From: Vitis vinifera
Lineage: Eukaryota > Streptophyta > Magnoliopsida > Vitales > Vitaceae
NCBI RefSeq assembly: GCF_030704535.1
Contig: NC_081821.1
Location: forward strand, 3,549,001-3,613,000
Length of the DNA: 64,000 nt
Direction of reading: 5' to 3'
The translations under genes were made by a program, and so were the position numbers. The notes under the pieces are model-generated. The model was not told the origin of the DNA, ran no database searches, and was given only the letters and a program-made list of their open reading frames with translations. Positions 46,253 to 63,033 of the stretch are shown in pieces (positions within the stretch are counted from its first letter, which is position 1; each line of letters starts with the position of its first letter).

Positions 46253-49200
46253 AAAACCCTTTCGGCAGGAAACGGAGGAGAAGAACAGAAAATTCTGGCT
46301 CCCAAAATTTAAAAAATAATAATAATACCTCTGTTCACTATCACTCGCGGTTGAGCTAAGATTTCAGTTTCTCATAGTTCTCCAAATCTATTAAAAAAAA
46401 TTCAAAATTTGGAGTTTCTTTTCTTTCCTGGGAGGTTTCTCAGTGACCAAGCAAGCAGAATCGAAGATATGTTGCCAGTGATCAGATCAAAGAAAGAACA
46501 GGTACAGTAATTTGCGAGAAATGCAGAGATCTAAACCGCAGGAAGGAGAAAAGGAGCAGTGGAGCAGAGGAGAAGAAAACTTGAAGCAGAGAGTATTATA
46601 AATGAAGAGGAAGAATTAAATCACTATTTTTTTTTTTTTTTTATTAATGTAAATTTTTTTTTTCCTTTTTTAGAAATAAAAAATCCTCTCTACGTGGAAT
46701 GAAAATATTACACTAATAATAATATCACGCAATTTTTCTAAAAGTATCATAAAAGGTCGCAAATTTTTTAAAAGTGTAATAAAAGGCTGTAATAATTACG
46801 ACATTTCAAATTATGAAAAAAAAAATATAGTGATTAAAATATTCCTTTTTATTATTTGTCAGGGAATAATGACTATTGTGGCGAATGAGATAATGACATG
46901 TGTGCAATTACATTTATTTAATAAATAAATTAAATCTTGTACATTAATGTTGATATATCCTTTTCTTTAGATGAAGGAAAACATTAGACCATTTATTAAT
47001 ATCTTTTATTCTCTTTCTCACAATAGTTTTTTGAACAATTATTTTTTTTAGAATATTATAATCAAATTTTGAATTAGTGACCTGTTCAAATTTTAGACAT
47101 GAGTTGGATTGGGTCTACTAGGATGTGAAGTTTAAAGGGTCTTATTATAGAATTAATATTTTTTAGATGCTATGATATTAAATTTAATTAATATTTATTT
47201 TATACATAATCCTTTTTTTTTCTCGAGAAAAAAAATGATAAACCTTTGACGAGTTTATGGTATCAAAAAATACTTTTAATATATCCATTTAATTTTACTT
47301 TGACACATAAATTAAGAATCGGTTTAGTATTGATTTTAAAAAATATTTTTAGTTTTTTTAATACTTGAATGATAAAAAAAATTTAAGTATTAAAAGGGTT
47401 AGAAGCGTTTATTAAAATTATTGTCAAATGGACTTTAAGAATCTGTTTTATAGTAATTTTAGAAAGTATTTTTAGTTTATAAAGTATTATTTTTAAATAT
47501 AAAAAAATTAGGATTTGACAAAATTTAAAAAATACTTTTAAAAATCGAAAAAATTACTCATAATATTAAAAATAATAATTATAGTATTTTCTATATAAAT
47601 AATAGCGAGTATCTTAAAAATGCTTCCACTAAAAACACTTTAAGTAAAAATATTATCAAATATACAATAAAAAAATACAGAAAGAAATAATCAAATCATA
47701 TTTCATTTTAATAAATGCGTTTTTCATGGATAGTGAATACAAAATATTGAAAATTCAACTTTGACTTGCTTATGAGTTATGAGTCAATAGCGTTTTGTTT
47801 AGGCTACTTCCCAAAATATTTCATTCAACCATCTCTTACACATTATATAACTATATATAAAATTGAGATTATTTATTTTCCACCTTAATAAATATTAAAT
47901 AAAATAGATTGGTCAAGCTTTTAGGTGAATACCATAGAAAATTTCCCCTTTGAAATTTGGTCATGTAGCTTTTTGTGCAAACTATAGCTACAAGTGGTGA
48001 TTTGGTCATAAAACCAAACACAAGATTATGGTTATCTATGTGGAAAGAAGATCAATAAGATGATTGAACTTAATTTGGATCCAATTACATTTCTTCACAT
48101 CTTTCACTTGGACACCCACCACCAACCTTTTGAGCCATAACCCATCTTTTTTTTTTTTTTTTTTTTTTTTTGTGACCATTTATTGCTATAAACAATACAA
48201 TTTCTATGGTTAGTGATTAATTGGGGATGGAGTAAAAGTTTGGTTGAATATGATGTTTACCTTTAAAAAAAGTGGTGTATTATGAGCGTTGTACACATGT
48301 TGGACCCCAATTTCCACTCAAATGCTATTATTAGCACTTGGGTTTCAATTTTGTGACCATTGATTTTTATTTTTTTTCCTATTGAATAATGCCCATTTTG
48401 GGGAGACATCTTAGTCAGAGAATGGGAATGATACTATTAATAATGTTACTATAAAGTAAGGTTGAACCCACCTTGATAGTGTGATGACCAAATTACCATC
48501 CAACCAAAATAATTATAATATTTGCAGGCAAAATGTTTATTAATTGAACATCTTTATGTTCATCACCAAATAGTCTTTTATTTTAGCAAACTAGATTTGA
48601 CCCCCCAACCTACCCAATTTAATAAGTTCATAAATCTAAATCTGATAAGATATTTATGCTTAGATTAGGCCCCATATGATCCAAATCCACTAAGGTAAAA
48701 AAAAAAAAAAAAAAATCACAAATTTTTTTAATTAAAAATTGTTATCACCATGTGTTTTAAGCCCATTCGAAAACCATTCTTTAAAAGAGTTTTTTTATTT
48801 TTTATAACAAAAAACAATTTTATAATTCACAAAACTTTTGTTTAAAGAGCATTTCCGACTATAATTGAAAATATGATTTTTTTTTTTTTTTGCATTATAT
48901 ATAAATATATTGCATCTTTACCAAGAATGAGAGCGTCAAAACTGATTTTCACATTTCATTTTTAAACAAAAATTTGTTTCTTTAAAATATTTGAGAATTA
49001 TTTCTTAGAGTTTTTTAGAATTGTTTTTAAAAGCGTTTTCTCAAATTTAAAATATTATTAATCATATTTAATTGAGGAATTCACCCCAAGAAAATTTGAT
49101 AGAAGAAACTAACATAATTCTTTTTAATTACTCGATTTAAATTTGAGTCTGAAACTAATATAACACAACAACAATGGTGATAAGTAATTGGGTGATGGGG

Positions 49201-50280
49201 ATTAATCATATGATCTATATGATGGAATAAAATAAGAATAATTTTTTTGGGGTTAGTTGGCCACATCTAATGTGTGAATTAGGATGTGTCTAAATGAATA
49301 ATGGACCCCATAGTTGGCAAATATTGCTTGTCAAAGTTGATTGGGGCTGGTTGACAATGAAGCGTTGCGATGGGCGATCATATAATATGTTGCAAATTAT
49401 TCTTTTTTAGTAATGCCAAGTAGTTGTTACAAGAAGTAATTAATATAATTATAGAATAAAATAAGACAAAAAAATTGTTGTTAATTAAGTACAACTAAAC
49501 CGACTTGACCATGGCGGCCGACCGCACTGAACCTTTGGTTGGCAGCCCATAAACTTTAAGGTAAGTGGACCTAAAGGCGGCACCCTTTTATGCTTATCAT
49601 CTGATCATATATATATATTGGTAATTAAAAGTGGGTTTTACCATATTTGTATAAAAAATATTCACGAGGGAATGCATGGCATGATCCCTTTCCAGAATCC
49701 ATAGGAAATTGATAAATTGGTAATTAATTTCCCTTTTTTAGAATAATTTCTAGAAGTCGATGTAAATATGACTTTAATAGTATCATTTCATCTTGACTAT
49801 TATGAATTTAATAATTAAATTTTGATTTTTTTTCGATTTAGTAAGTAAAAATGCAAAATCTTATTTAGTTTTTAGTTTTAAAAATTGTAAAAAAAGGTAG
49901 AAAAAAATGATATATATGTATGTGTTGGGTTTGTTGTAATATGTAACTCATATTGAGTGAAAGATATATGGAAAAAAAAAGAAACAAATGACGTTACTCC
50001 GCTCTGACATTTGTTATTCAAATTTGTATTTTTATTGTTGAGAGCGAATGATAAGTGAGGGGTGCCCCACGGTACAGTTCAGAGGTATATTTGGAATTTT
50101 ATTATCTGATGGTTAGTATAAATATCTCTTTATGTAATCCTAATTTGTAATATAGTGAAAGTTTTATTTCATGTTCCTGTGGATGTAGACAATTTACAGA
50201 ATCACGTTAAATTTATATGTTTTTTCTTTTCATTTTTCTCTAATTTTTCACTATGAATCATTGCACGAAAATCAACAGGG
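46253..50280. other. AT-rich intergenic DNA upstream of DUF789
   Basis: The first 350 bases are the DUF789 promoter and leader region. The rest is AT-rich with homopolymers (T run at 48148-48171) and A/T stretches at 47330-47720 that look like decayed MITE DNA. No gene was recognised. Confidence 0.45.
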
Positions 50281-50664
50281 TTTAATATACTTTATCCCTC
50301 AATCTATCTCGGTTTTTGCACATTATCCCATCAAGTTTTACACATTGCACTTCAAATTTATTCAATATCAATATCTTGCCTTTTTTCATTGGAAGATTTT
50401 AGTTTTAATGGACAGAAATGTCACATGTTATGCATATGACCGCCTTGAAGAGAGCTGTTTGGGTTTGAAAATTTACAAATCTATTCTTAATTAGTTAGTC
50501 ATGTAGACAACATGTGATATTTTCGTTTATTGAAACTAACATCATTTAATGAAAAAAACAAAGTATTGGTATTTAAAAAGTTTAGAATACAATGTGTTCA
50601 ATTTTAAACCTGAGGGGGCAATGTGCAAAACACAGGATAGATTGAGGTGGTAAAGTGTATTAAA
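50281..50664. mobile_element. Foldback MITE with inverted repeats of about 50 bp
   Basis: The left end (TTTAATATACTTTATCCCTC, then AATCTATCTCGG and TTTTGCACATTATCCC) is matched in inverted orientation by the right end (GGCAATGTGCAAAACACAGG, then ATAGATTGAGGTGGTAAAGTG and TATTAAA). The pairing runs about 50 bases with scattered mismatches; the whole element is 384 bp and non-coding. Long inverted ends without a transposase suggest a Mutator-derived MITE. Confidence 0.7.
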
Positions 50665-52834
50665 TTCATATATATTTATTTATTTATTATTATGTTACAT
50701 TATATTATATGAGACATTATTATTGTTATTATTAGACTTATTTTTATTTTAAAATGGTGTATTCTAATATGCTTATAACTAATTCAATGTATGAATTAAT
50801 TTATACCATAAAATTATATTGCTTGTAATAACTCATTGTCCAATAAATAAGCAAAATATTTACATGATACTTCAAAAATAAATTTTTATTGATATTAACA
50901 TTTTTTATATTTCTATTATTTGTTTTCACAATTTGCATTTTTAAAAATCAATTTCCAAAAAACAGAAATGATAAAATAATATCCAAATAAATTTTTAAAT
51001 CCAATTTTTATTTAAAAAAGAAAAGAAAATAGAAAGGGGTCTACATAAATAAAGCCTTAATGTTTATTATTAGACAGTTTGAGTTTGTCTTATGTAGATA
51101 CATTTTTAGGAAAGTGTCCCCATTAGCCAATCCTATAATTGGTATTTGTTATAATATAAATCAGTGGCCCTCATGCATGAAAATCCTCCATAATAAATAT
51201 TAAACAATAATATTTTTGTAAAAAAAAAAAAAAAACACCCTACATCATTTTAATGTTATTTAATTAAATCATTAAAAATCCTTGAAATTTGGACCTTATC
51301 CAAAGAGGCAAACACTATTCCGCCAACCTGTATACCAAATAATGTCATGCATCAAGTGTCTATCAATTAAACTATCTAACCATGTATGAATGCGTTGCCT
51401 AGGGTTTGGAGTCCTATTCAATAGAAGTCCCACTAATATCCTTACCAAATGGTTTGTTTTTGGGCATAAATTCATTCATGGAGTTACCTACTACACAAGT
51501 CAAATCACCTTCTAAACATGAGGTCATTTCAATAAGTAGAGAAACTTAGAAAAATTGATAATAATTTACAATTTTAAGAAAAAAAAAATAAAAAATACTT
51601 TTGAAACAATTTTTATTTCTTTTTATAAATGGGTTGCTTTAGAAAATGTTGAAAGAAATATCATTTTTCATAGTTTTAAAAAGACAAATGAAGGTGAGAT
51701 TAGGAGAAGGATTAGGAAGTTGTCCATAAGGTGTGGACATGGAGATGAGCCATCTATCAAATGGGGTTTCACATCAGTGAGTTTGGTGGGCCACCCATTT
51801 TTCATAGCTTATAACTATTTTAGGACAGAAAAAAAAGGGAAAATAGATTTGATGGTGAAGGGATAGATATGGAGTTGGAATGCAGACAGGTGGGTTGGCC
51901 AAAGATAAAGGAGTTGGTTGGACCCTGAGAACTCCTTTTTCTAGAGGGTAACATCAATAATACATCATCTTCATCCATGGCCATCCAAACATTATATTCC
52001 CAAAACCATTTTATGAAAAATTCTCCTTCACACATGCTGTGGAAAGTTGGAGAGGGGGTTGTGGGGGTTTGGGTCAAAAGGGAGGGGCTGTTAGTGGAGA
52101 ACCAAAAAGGACAATGATGGTGGGGTTAGGGTTAAAGCTTTTAGGCATTGTGTGATCATATTTTCTTGTGGGGCTCAGATGCTGGGCTGCGCTGAGCTCT
52201 CTTGTCCCTTTTTCTCTGTTCCATGACCTAAAATTGGTATATGCATTTGGGTGCCAATACCATTTCATAAATGAAAAGCCAGAGTTTGTTAGAGCTTTGG
52301 GTTCAGAGCCACTCATCTTCCCAACCCAACCCAACCAAGAAATGGGAAAATTACAAGGCTTTTTATGTGTACTTATTTTTCATTAGCAAGGCACTCAGTT
52401 GCCTGGAATTGATCACTATTCAAACTGCAATTCTCCATTGGTGGATTGGGCAATAGGGATTCAAATTCAATTGCCTGGAAAGTAAGGTCTCCATGCAGAT
52501 CAAGATCATGTCTGGATTGAACATCACCTTGTCAACATCAATAATGGGACTCAAATACCAAAGCCTCCTGAGAACACACTAATCTTCATGGAGGATATCG
52601 TTTGACCATACTTCATCATTAATGAAATCATTGATTCCACTCTCTCCCATCAGTTGTACTCTTATCCTTGAACTTGTGGCTTTGAATATCTTGCAACTTA
52701 TAATTTTTCCCAGTAGAAACTTTACTGAAAAATAAATGATTCCTGAATTACTTATCACCTTCTGCGTGTTCACTGCAATATCAAGGTGTTACTGCAAAGA
52801 TGATCAAGAATACAGGAAATGCATAAACATAAAA
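50665..52834. other. Intergenic DNA without a recognisable gene
   Basis: Contains A-runs and a less AT-rich stretch at 51700-52400 with open frames on both strands. None shows recognisable protein similarity. Confidence 0.45.
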
Positions 52835-52960
52835 GGCATAGGAATTAGGATATCCCTTGGGGGGAGATGGTCGACCCAAATTCTGTAGCCATCATGCATT
52901 CATACTCAATGATGAATCGTTTGTAGGGGATTGCTTCCAATCCTAGAGATATGCAGAATC
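52835..52960 (+). pseudogene. Possible relic of a GUB_WAK (receptor-kinase ectodomain) segment
   Basis: Shifting frames on the plus strand give fragments resembling the start of the galacturonan-binding domain: an IGYP-like string with a G-rich stretch, then GRPKFC. It aligns loosely with the clearer copy at 62490-62560 (GYPFWGHDRPEF). Frames are broken and no further exons were found, so the call is weak. Confidence 0.3.
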
Positions 52961-53020
52961 GATACCATCCTTCATGTTCTTGGAGCTGCTCTTGGAGAAC
53001 TCAAACTTAAGACATCTACA

Positions 53021-53250
53021 CTGCAGAAAGCTTTGAATATGGGGTTCGACGCGGAAAATATAGCATAGGGAAGGTACTGTGGAGCATCCACATCCCCAGG
53101 TGGGATATGCGGTTCTTCTAACTTGACTAGGGATACTTCTCCACTGCAGAAGGCTTTGAATATGGGGTTTGACGCGGAAAATCTCATAGGGAAGGTACTC
53201 TGGAGCATCCCCGAGATGGGATATGCTGTTCTTCTAGTTTGACTAGGGAT
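53021..53250. repeat. Tandem repeat, two copies of a 123-bp unit
   Basis: CTGCAGAAAGCTTTGAATAT at 53021 recurs with one substitution at 53144. The copies align through GACGCGGAAAAT, GGGAAGGTACT and TTCTTCTA to TTGACTAGGGAT. The second copy lacks two short segments present in the first. Confidence 0.85.
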
Positions 53251-53709
53251 GGCAGTGGGCGGTTTGGAATAGGTTGCACCATCTCAACCAATTTATTGAA
53301 AATAATTCTCATCTCTATCTTGTTAAGAAAAATTAAATGGGGTGTAAATGGTATGTGAATTCCCCAAAACGGCCTGTTTAATTTTTTTTGGAAAATTTTT
53401 AATTTTTTTAATTATATTAAAATAAATATATTTTATAAATAATTTAAAAATTATAATTTTTATAACTTATATTAATGAAAAATATATTATTATTATTATT
53501 ATATATTAAAAATGAGAAAATAAAAGATTAAATTAAATTAATTTTTAAAATTAATTTTATATATAATCCGGGCAGAGGGGGGTTGGGACAAGATAGTACT
53601 TGAACCTATCCTTATAAAAGAAAATCTCAAATATGTTTCAAACTCATTTATTTACATAGGAGTAGGATAGGGCGGGTATCCAAAAAAACTTATCCCATTG
53701 TCATCCCTA
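53244..53709. mobile_element. MITE-like element with TAGGGATGGCARTGGG termini
   Basis: TAGGGATGGCAGTGGG (53244-53259) has a near-exact inverted copy, CCCATTGTCATCCCTA (53694-53709). The 430 bases inside are AT-rich at the centre and G-rich near the ends. Elements with AGGGATGGCAATGGG ends are widespread in plants. No target-site duplication was confirmed. Confidence 0.6.
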
Positions 53710-53728
53710 AACTTGATGTTGCAGTTGG

Positions 53729-55948
53729 TACACGACCAACAAAGAAGGATCCAGTTAGCCTATGTGTGATGCAAATGATGATTAGACTTGCACAAAGGAA
53801 TGTCCGGATGAGTTTTTCAAGCACACCCTTTCGAAGCTTAAATCAAAGATGGAAAACTTGAGCAAGATAGGTTTTTAGAAAAAATGGCAACATACCTTCC
53901 TTGTGATGGAGAATGACTATTTATCCTTACTTAAAAGTAATGTCTTCTCAATTGTGTTTTGATTGCACGTTACCATCTTTAATGCTAATGATTGTTAGCT
54001 CATAACAGTTACTATGCCTGGAAGTTTGACGTTTCATCTTCGTAACGTTGTTATGTCAATCAATGCACTGAATGCTTGCTATAGTTGATGCTTGGCAAGT
54101 GGCAATCCACAATGTTCGGTTGTTTTGTGTCCATCTATACCCTGGGGTAGACAAATAATGCTACATGGATATGGTGTTACACATGTTTTGCGTTATACGA
54201 CGCTTATGGCTCATGATAGGCGATGATGAACGTCCCACACTAACCTCTAATTCTTGTAGTTGGGTTCAACTAGATCTCAGACGGACAAGTGGAAGAATTT
54301 TTATTGCTCATGCATTTTGAATTTTTAGAGCCATAGGACATGTGTTCTTTGTACGAGTCACGAGAGGTCACATCACTTAAGATGACTTGTTAGGCGATGT
54401 GTCCCCTTAGATGCCTTGATGTACGTGCCCCTACCTTATATAGGAGACTACTTTTTGGGTTTCATTTCTCATTTCCTTTTGAGTTCCTATTCATCGTCAT
54501 TATCGCTACGATGCTTCGCCATTACCGTCGGTGGTACTCTTGGTTCTATTGGTCATTGTTGTCGACGATTCTCTACAATATTCTCACTGGTCGTTGCTTC
54601 TCCTTGTCAAGTTAGTTCCTCTATATATTAGCAAACAACTATTATTGGTTTGTTTCTTTTGCTTCATTTTTTGTTTGTTGCATTTTGCCTTCAATTTTTG
54701 CATTTTTTAGTATACTTGATTATGGTTGATGTTGTGTGTGTAGAGATTATAGCATGTATAGGTTAGATTTTTGATGCCAGAATCTTCCTTAGGTTTCTAG
54801 TAGAGAACTTTTGGGTGGTTTTTTAGATAACTTGCCCAACAAGTCTCTATGGGTTGTAGTTCGTCTAAGTTATATGACTTTCTATTATGGGGAAATGCCT
54901 CCCTAATAATTTGTTCGGCTAGTATGTCCTTGTGTTGATCAGTTTGCGCTTTTGCTGCATAGGTGTCATGGACAGAAGAGGGGTTGCTTTCATAAGTGGA
55001 AAGTCATAACATGGTGGGACAAAAGCTTCTAGATCTGAGTGCTCTAGGATGGATAGCCCTGTGGATGAGTTGTCCAAACATAAGTTTCGGGCTCATTTTC
55101 ATATCCCCGACTCCATCTATATCCAATTGTCAAACGAAGAGGCTTTGTCGACAGACGAGCTTCCCCATAATATGATTTATTTCATGAAGGAACAATTCGT
55201 AGTTGGTCTTTGTCTTCCAATTCCATATCTCCTTAAACAATTCTTGCATTTTTTTTTGAAATTTTGCCTACTTTTATCCATCCAAACTTCATTTAGATCC
55301 TCATGGGGTGCAACGTCTTGGATACATTGTACCAATTGGATCTTTCACTCTTAGAGATCCTTTTTGTCTACACCATCAAAATGAGCCTCAAGGAGTAGTT
55401 TAACTTATTGGCTCACACCTTGTCTCTCTAGATTACACGACCAACAAAAAAAGTCCGACTAGCATCCTTGTGATGTAGACGGTGATTATGCCCTCATAAA
55501 GGAATGTTTGGATGGGTTTTCCGGGCACACCCCTTCAAAGCTTAAGTCAAAGATGGAAGACTTGAGTAAGATAGGTTTTTAGGAAAAATGACAACATACT
55601 TCCCTTATGATGGATAATGACTATTTATCCTTACCTAAATGTAATGTTTTCTCAAGTGCCTTAATTGTACTTTGATTGCGCGTTACCGTTTAATGCTAAT
55701 GATTGTTGGCTCATAACAACTATTGTGCCTTGAAGTTTGGCATTTCATTTTTATAATGGTTGTGTTAATCAATGCATTGAATGCTGGTTGCAGTTGATGC
55801 TTGGCAATCGACAATCCATAGTGTTAGGTTGTTTTGTGTCCGTTTATACCTTGGTGTAGATGGATAATGCTACATGGATCTTGTGCTACACATGCTTTGT
55901 GCTAAACGACGCTTGGGGCTTATGATAGGTGGTGATGAACGTCCCACA
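53729..55948 (+). mobile_element. LTR-like element: direct repeats of about 510 bp around 1.2 kb
   Basis: The segment 53729-54239 and the segment 55434-55948 are clearly alike along their whole length, starting TACACGACCAACAAA and ending GATGAACGTCCCACA, with many substitutions and small indels. Between them lie a TATATAGG promoter-like stretch (54437-54445) and a degraded coding frame (55049-55400). This is the layout of an old non-autonomous or deleted LTR retrotransposon. Typical TG...CA ends and a target duplication could not be fixed, so the true boundaries may differ. Confidence 0.6.
55049..55400 (+). pseudogene. Degraded plant transposon-type frame inside the direct-repeat element
   Basis: The frame opens MDSPVDELSKHKFRAHFHIP and continues with GLCLPIPYLLKQFLHFFLKF. 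This resembles the N-terminal domain of the plant 'putative gypsy-type transposon' proteins (GLRxPIPPLLKQFLH..., usually followed by a HPNxxRILMG motif). The end is frameshifted and contains stops. It is non-functional. Confidence 0.5.
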
Positions 55949-56780
55949 ATCGCTGCAACCAAGGTTAATAGTTTGTATTCTAAATTTGAGTATGTGTCCT
56001 TTATTTTCACATTCCCTTCAGGCCATGATTTGGACAGTGGAACAGATGATTAAAAGGATATTTTGTTTTTGTTGCTATTTATTTTTGAGGAACAAATTTG
56101 GTGATTTCAATTTTTATATTTGAATTTTGTAAATGAATTTAATGATTCTAGTTTTTGTATTTGGCTGCATCTAGGAATGTTAGATTAAAATGATTATTTA
56201 TTTTCTTTTAAATATTAATAACAGTGAGAATGACAAAGAGAGGAAAAAAAAAAAGACAGTAATATTGTACACATAATTTAAAACATATTTTTATTTTTAT
56301 TTAATTTTTTTAGATTTTTTAAACCAAACAATAAAATTTTGTTTGATTGTAAGATTAAAAATTGATGTTTTGTTTTTAAGAACAAAAAATTATTTCAAAA
56401 ATTTTATAGTAGTATTTGATTGTTGTTTGCTAGAAAAAGTTTTTAAAAATAAAAGAAAATCGGTTTTAGAGAACAAGTATAAATTATTTTTACCAATTTT
56501 TTTTTTTTATAAAAAACATAAGAAAAAGAAAAATTTAATGATGTGTAAAATTATTGAAAATTTTTAAGCATTCAAGTGGATATCCGTAAAAAATTCTACA
56601 GTTATTGAATTACTAATGACAATAACGAAGAGACAACAAGGTTTCCTAAAATCATATAATTTAATTATTATTTCAATTTTATATCATAATTGAGAGTAAT
56701 TAGTTATTAGTAATTAGGATTATATCACATTTATATATCTATATATAGTAATATACGAAGTTACGAACTCAATCCTCACC

Positions 56781-57063
56781 GGCCCATTAATCATTGCTGC
56801 ATTTGCAAGCCCACAAAGCCCATTAATCAGAATGCAGTGCAGCCAAATCACCGAAGCTCCTCGATTTTCACAAAGGGGCAGCCCGAGAACTCGATCAAAT
56901 GGCCACGACAGGCTGCCCGTAATCAAACGGGCAAGGATTTGCAGATCTTTCTAGAACTCTCCACGTGTCAACACCTAACCCTCACTCTCTTTCTAAACCC
57001 TTTTCTTATCTTCTACTCCTCTCGCTTGCGGGTCTTCGTTCCTGAATTCTAGGTTTAGGGTTT
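56781..57063 (+). promoter_or_regulatory. Hsp70 promoter motifs: site II, HSE, G-box, telo-box
   Basis: Three GGCCCA/AGCCCA site II-type motifs lie at 56781, 56809 and 56818. A heat-shock element core TTCTAGAA lies at 56949-56956, with weaker neighbouring half-sites giving an extended imperfect HSE over 56944-56961. A G-box CACGTG (CCACGTGTC) follows at 56962-56967. TTTAGGGTTT, a telo-box, is at 57054-57063. Site II with telo-box is the usual pair in plant housekeeping genes, and HSE fits a heat-inducible chaperone. These are motif matches only. Confidence 0.55.
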
Positions 57064-57163
57064 TTCTCTCAAACTCTCACACCTCTGGGACCCTAAATTT
57101 CTAGGGTTGGGGTCAGGGCTTTTGTGTTCAGTCTTCGGATTCGAATCGTTAAACCCTAGGAAA

Positions 57164-61307
<4,144 letters not shown>

Positions 61308-62377
61308 GTTATAAAGGGAAAGCAAAATTGTTATTGATCTCACAAACTTTTTTTTTCCTTTTTTATTGGAAATGTGCATAAGAAATGATTTATCGGGGAC
61401 TCGATTTAGTGTTGGGGCTACATTTCCTGTCATTTTTGTTCTGTGGGTTATGAGAAAGTTATTTTATTAGAAAAAGAGAGGATTAAACTGTCTTAAAGAT
61501 GCCCACGATAGTGAAATATTTGGGTGGTCAACCCGTGCGCTCTGTTTGAACCATAATGCTAGAATGATTGAATGGGGTTTCCCATGAGAATATGCATTTT
61601 CATTTTTCCATCTATGGTTGATTATGTGTTCTTTTTTTTTGGATTCCATATTCTAATGTGGGATTGGTTTTTAATTAGTCGTTTTCTTAAATTTGTTGGT
61701 CACACCAATTGTCTCTTGACAGAGGATCTTCCTTCACACTGGTATTGGATGAGAATCCCAATATTTCTTGCAACAGATGTGATAGCGCTGTTTGTTTTGT
61801 TCTGATGCAGAAAAGGGATTTTTAGAGTACTGATGGATAATAAGATTGGTTTGAATCACTAATGCATGTATGCTTTTTAAGCTCAGTTAATTGAGGAGCT
61901 TAGTTGGTGTAAGCTTGAAAAGAGTTCAAACAGAAATGATTGGATTGACATGGCTCCTCTTATTTCACTGAGCTGCCTTTGTTTAATCATTACGAGGATC
62001 ACCAAATCACATCAACTGTTAAACTGCTCAGTCATAGCTGCACAGAAAATCTCTCTGCTCCCCTTCCTACAGGTATAATTTTTTGTGACACGATTTATAC
62101 TACAAATATATAAATAATTATCAAATTCGATCTTTGAAGTGATTTTCATTTAAGGATGGTGACTACGTATTCTGAAAATGATCGAGAATAAAGAAATTCA
62201 ACGAATAGACTTCTAATTTAAAACTGGCGTCACTTAGAAACATGGAACGCAGTCTGACGAAAGCTTGACGTTGGGAAGATTCTTTGAAAATTATGCATCT
62301 TCTTTTGATTTGCCCAAAAATGGGGAAGTGACCCCCCATCCTCTGCAAATTTTCTTCTGATGACAAACTGTTCTCAA
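61308..62377. other. Hsp70 3' UTR and intergenic DNA
   Basis: The first few hundred bases should be the Hsp70 3' UTR. No further gene or bounded repeat was recognised before the receptor fragments. Confidence 0.5.
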
Positions 62378-62757
62378 ATGGATGCCAAGCGCTTCCAGTT
62401 CTCCATCATCGTCTTCTCCATTGCCTTCCCCACATGTTGCAGCGATGATCAGCAATTCATGGACTGCAGTGCAAGTGCGGACACATAAAAAACATTGGCT
62501 ATCCTTTCTGGGGACATGATCGACCCGAGTTCTGAGGCCGTCAAGGGTTCGAGCTTGAGTGCCAAGATGATCTTTACCCTATTATAGATACTGGCTCTTT
62601 GGAATTCCGCATTCTTGATATCAATCCGTCCAGTCATATGATGAGGATTGCAAGAATGGATTTCTGGGGTGAGTCATGTCCTAAAAATTTCACCACCACT
62701 TCCTCCACTCTCAATCACAGTTTGTCCGATTACGCAGATACCAATAGGGTGGTCTAA
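62378..62757 (+). pseudogene. Broken LRK10L/WAK-type receptor ectodomain fragment (copy 1)
   Basis: An ATG at 62378 opens a signal-peptide-like frame (MDAKRFQFSIIVFSIAFPTC) that hits TAA after ATGGACTGCAGTGCAAGT. In another frame the galacturonan-binding (GUB_WAK) domain continues: CKCGHIKNIGYPFWGHDRPE, then TGA exactly where the family has Cys, then GRQGFELECQDDLYPII, SLEFRILDIN and DFWGESCPKNF. So there is at least one frameshift and one Cys-to-stop change. The frame ends at TAA 62755 with no kinase domain. These receptors are cell-surface kinases linked to disease resistance (LRK10-like). This copy cannot make one. Confidence 0.75.
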
Positions 62758-63033
62758 TCCGGTTCTTCTTTTTAGTTAGTGTGCTTTTATTTGGATGAGT
62801 TTCTACTTCTGGTACTAAGAACTTAACTCTTAACATAATAAACACAAATGGAAGTCTAAATCTTAAACTACAACATAAAGCTAATAGTCATAATAAAATA
62901 GGGTAAGTTTACTGCATTGCAATTGAACACTCCTATTTTTCGATTCTATGATAACTCACTTATAATTCATTTGGGTGCATTAAGTTTAATTCTAGCATCT
63001 TCCTCATCAGACGACTTCCATCAACCCCTCCAG

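Noticed and set aside
51820-52334. Two minus-strand open frames of 85-86 codons
   Set aside because: No recognisable similarity, both strands open, and no splice context; likely due to locally higher GC.
57107-57163. Upstream in-frame ATG of Hsp70 (19 extra residues)
   Set aside because: The extension does not fit the known transit-peptide start of stromal Hsp70s; MASSTAQIH does.
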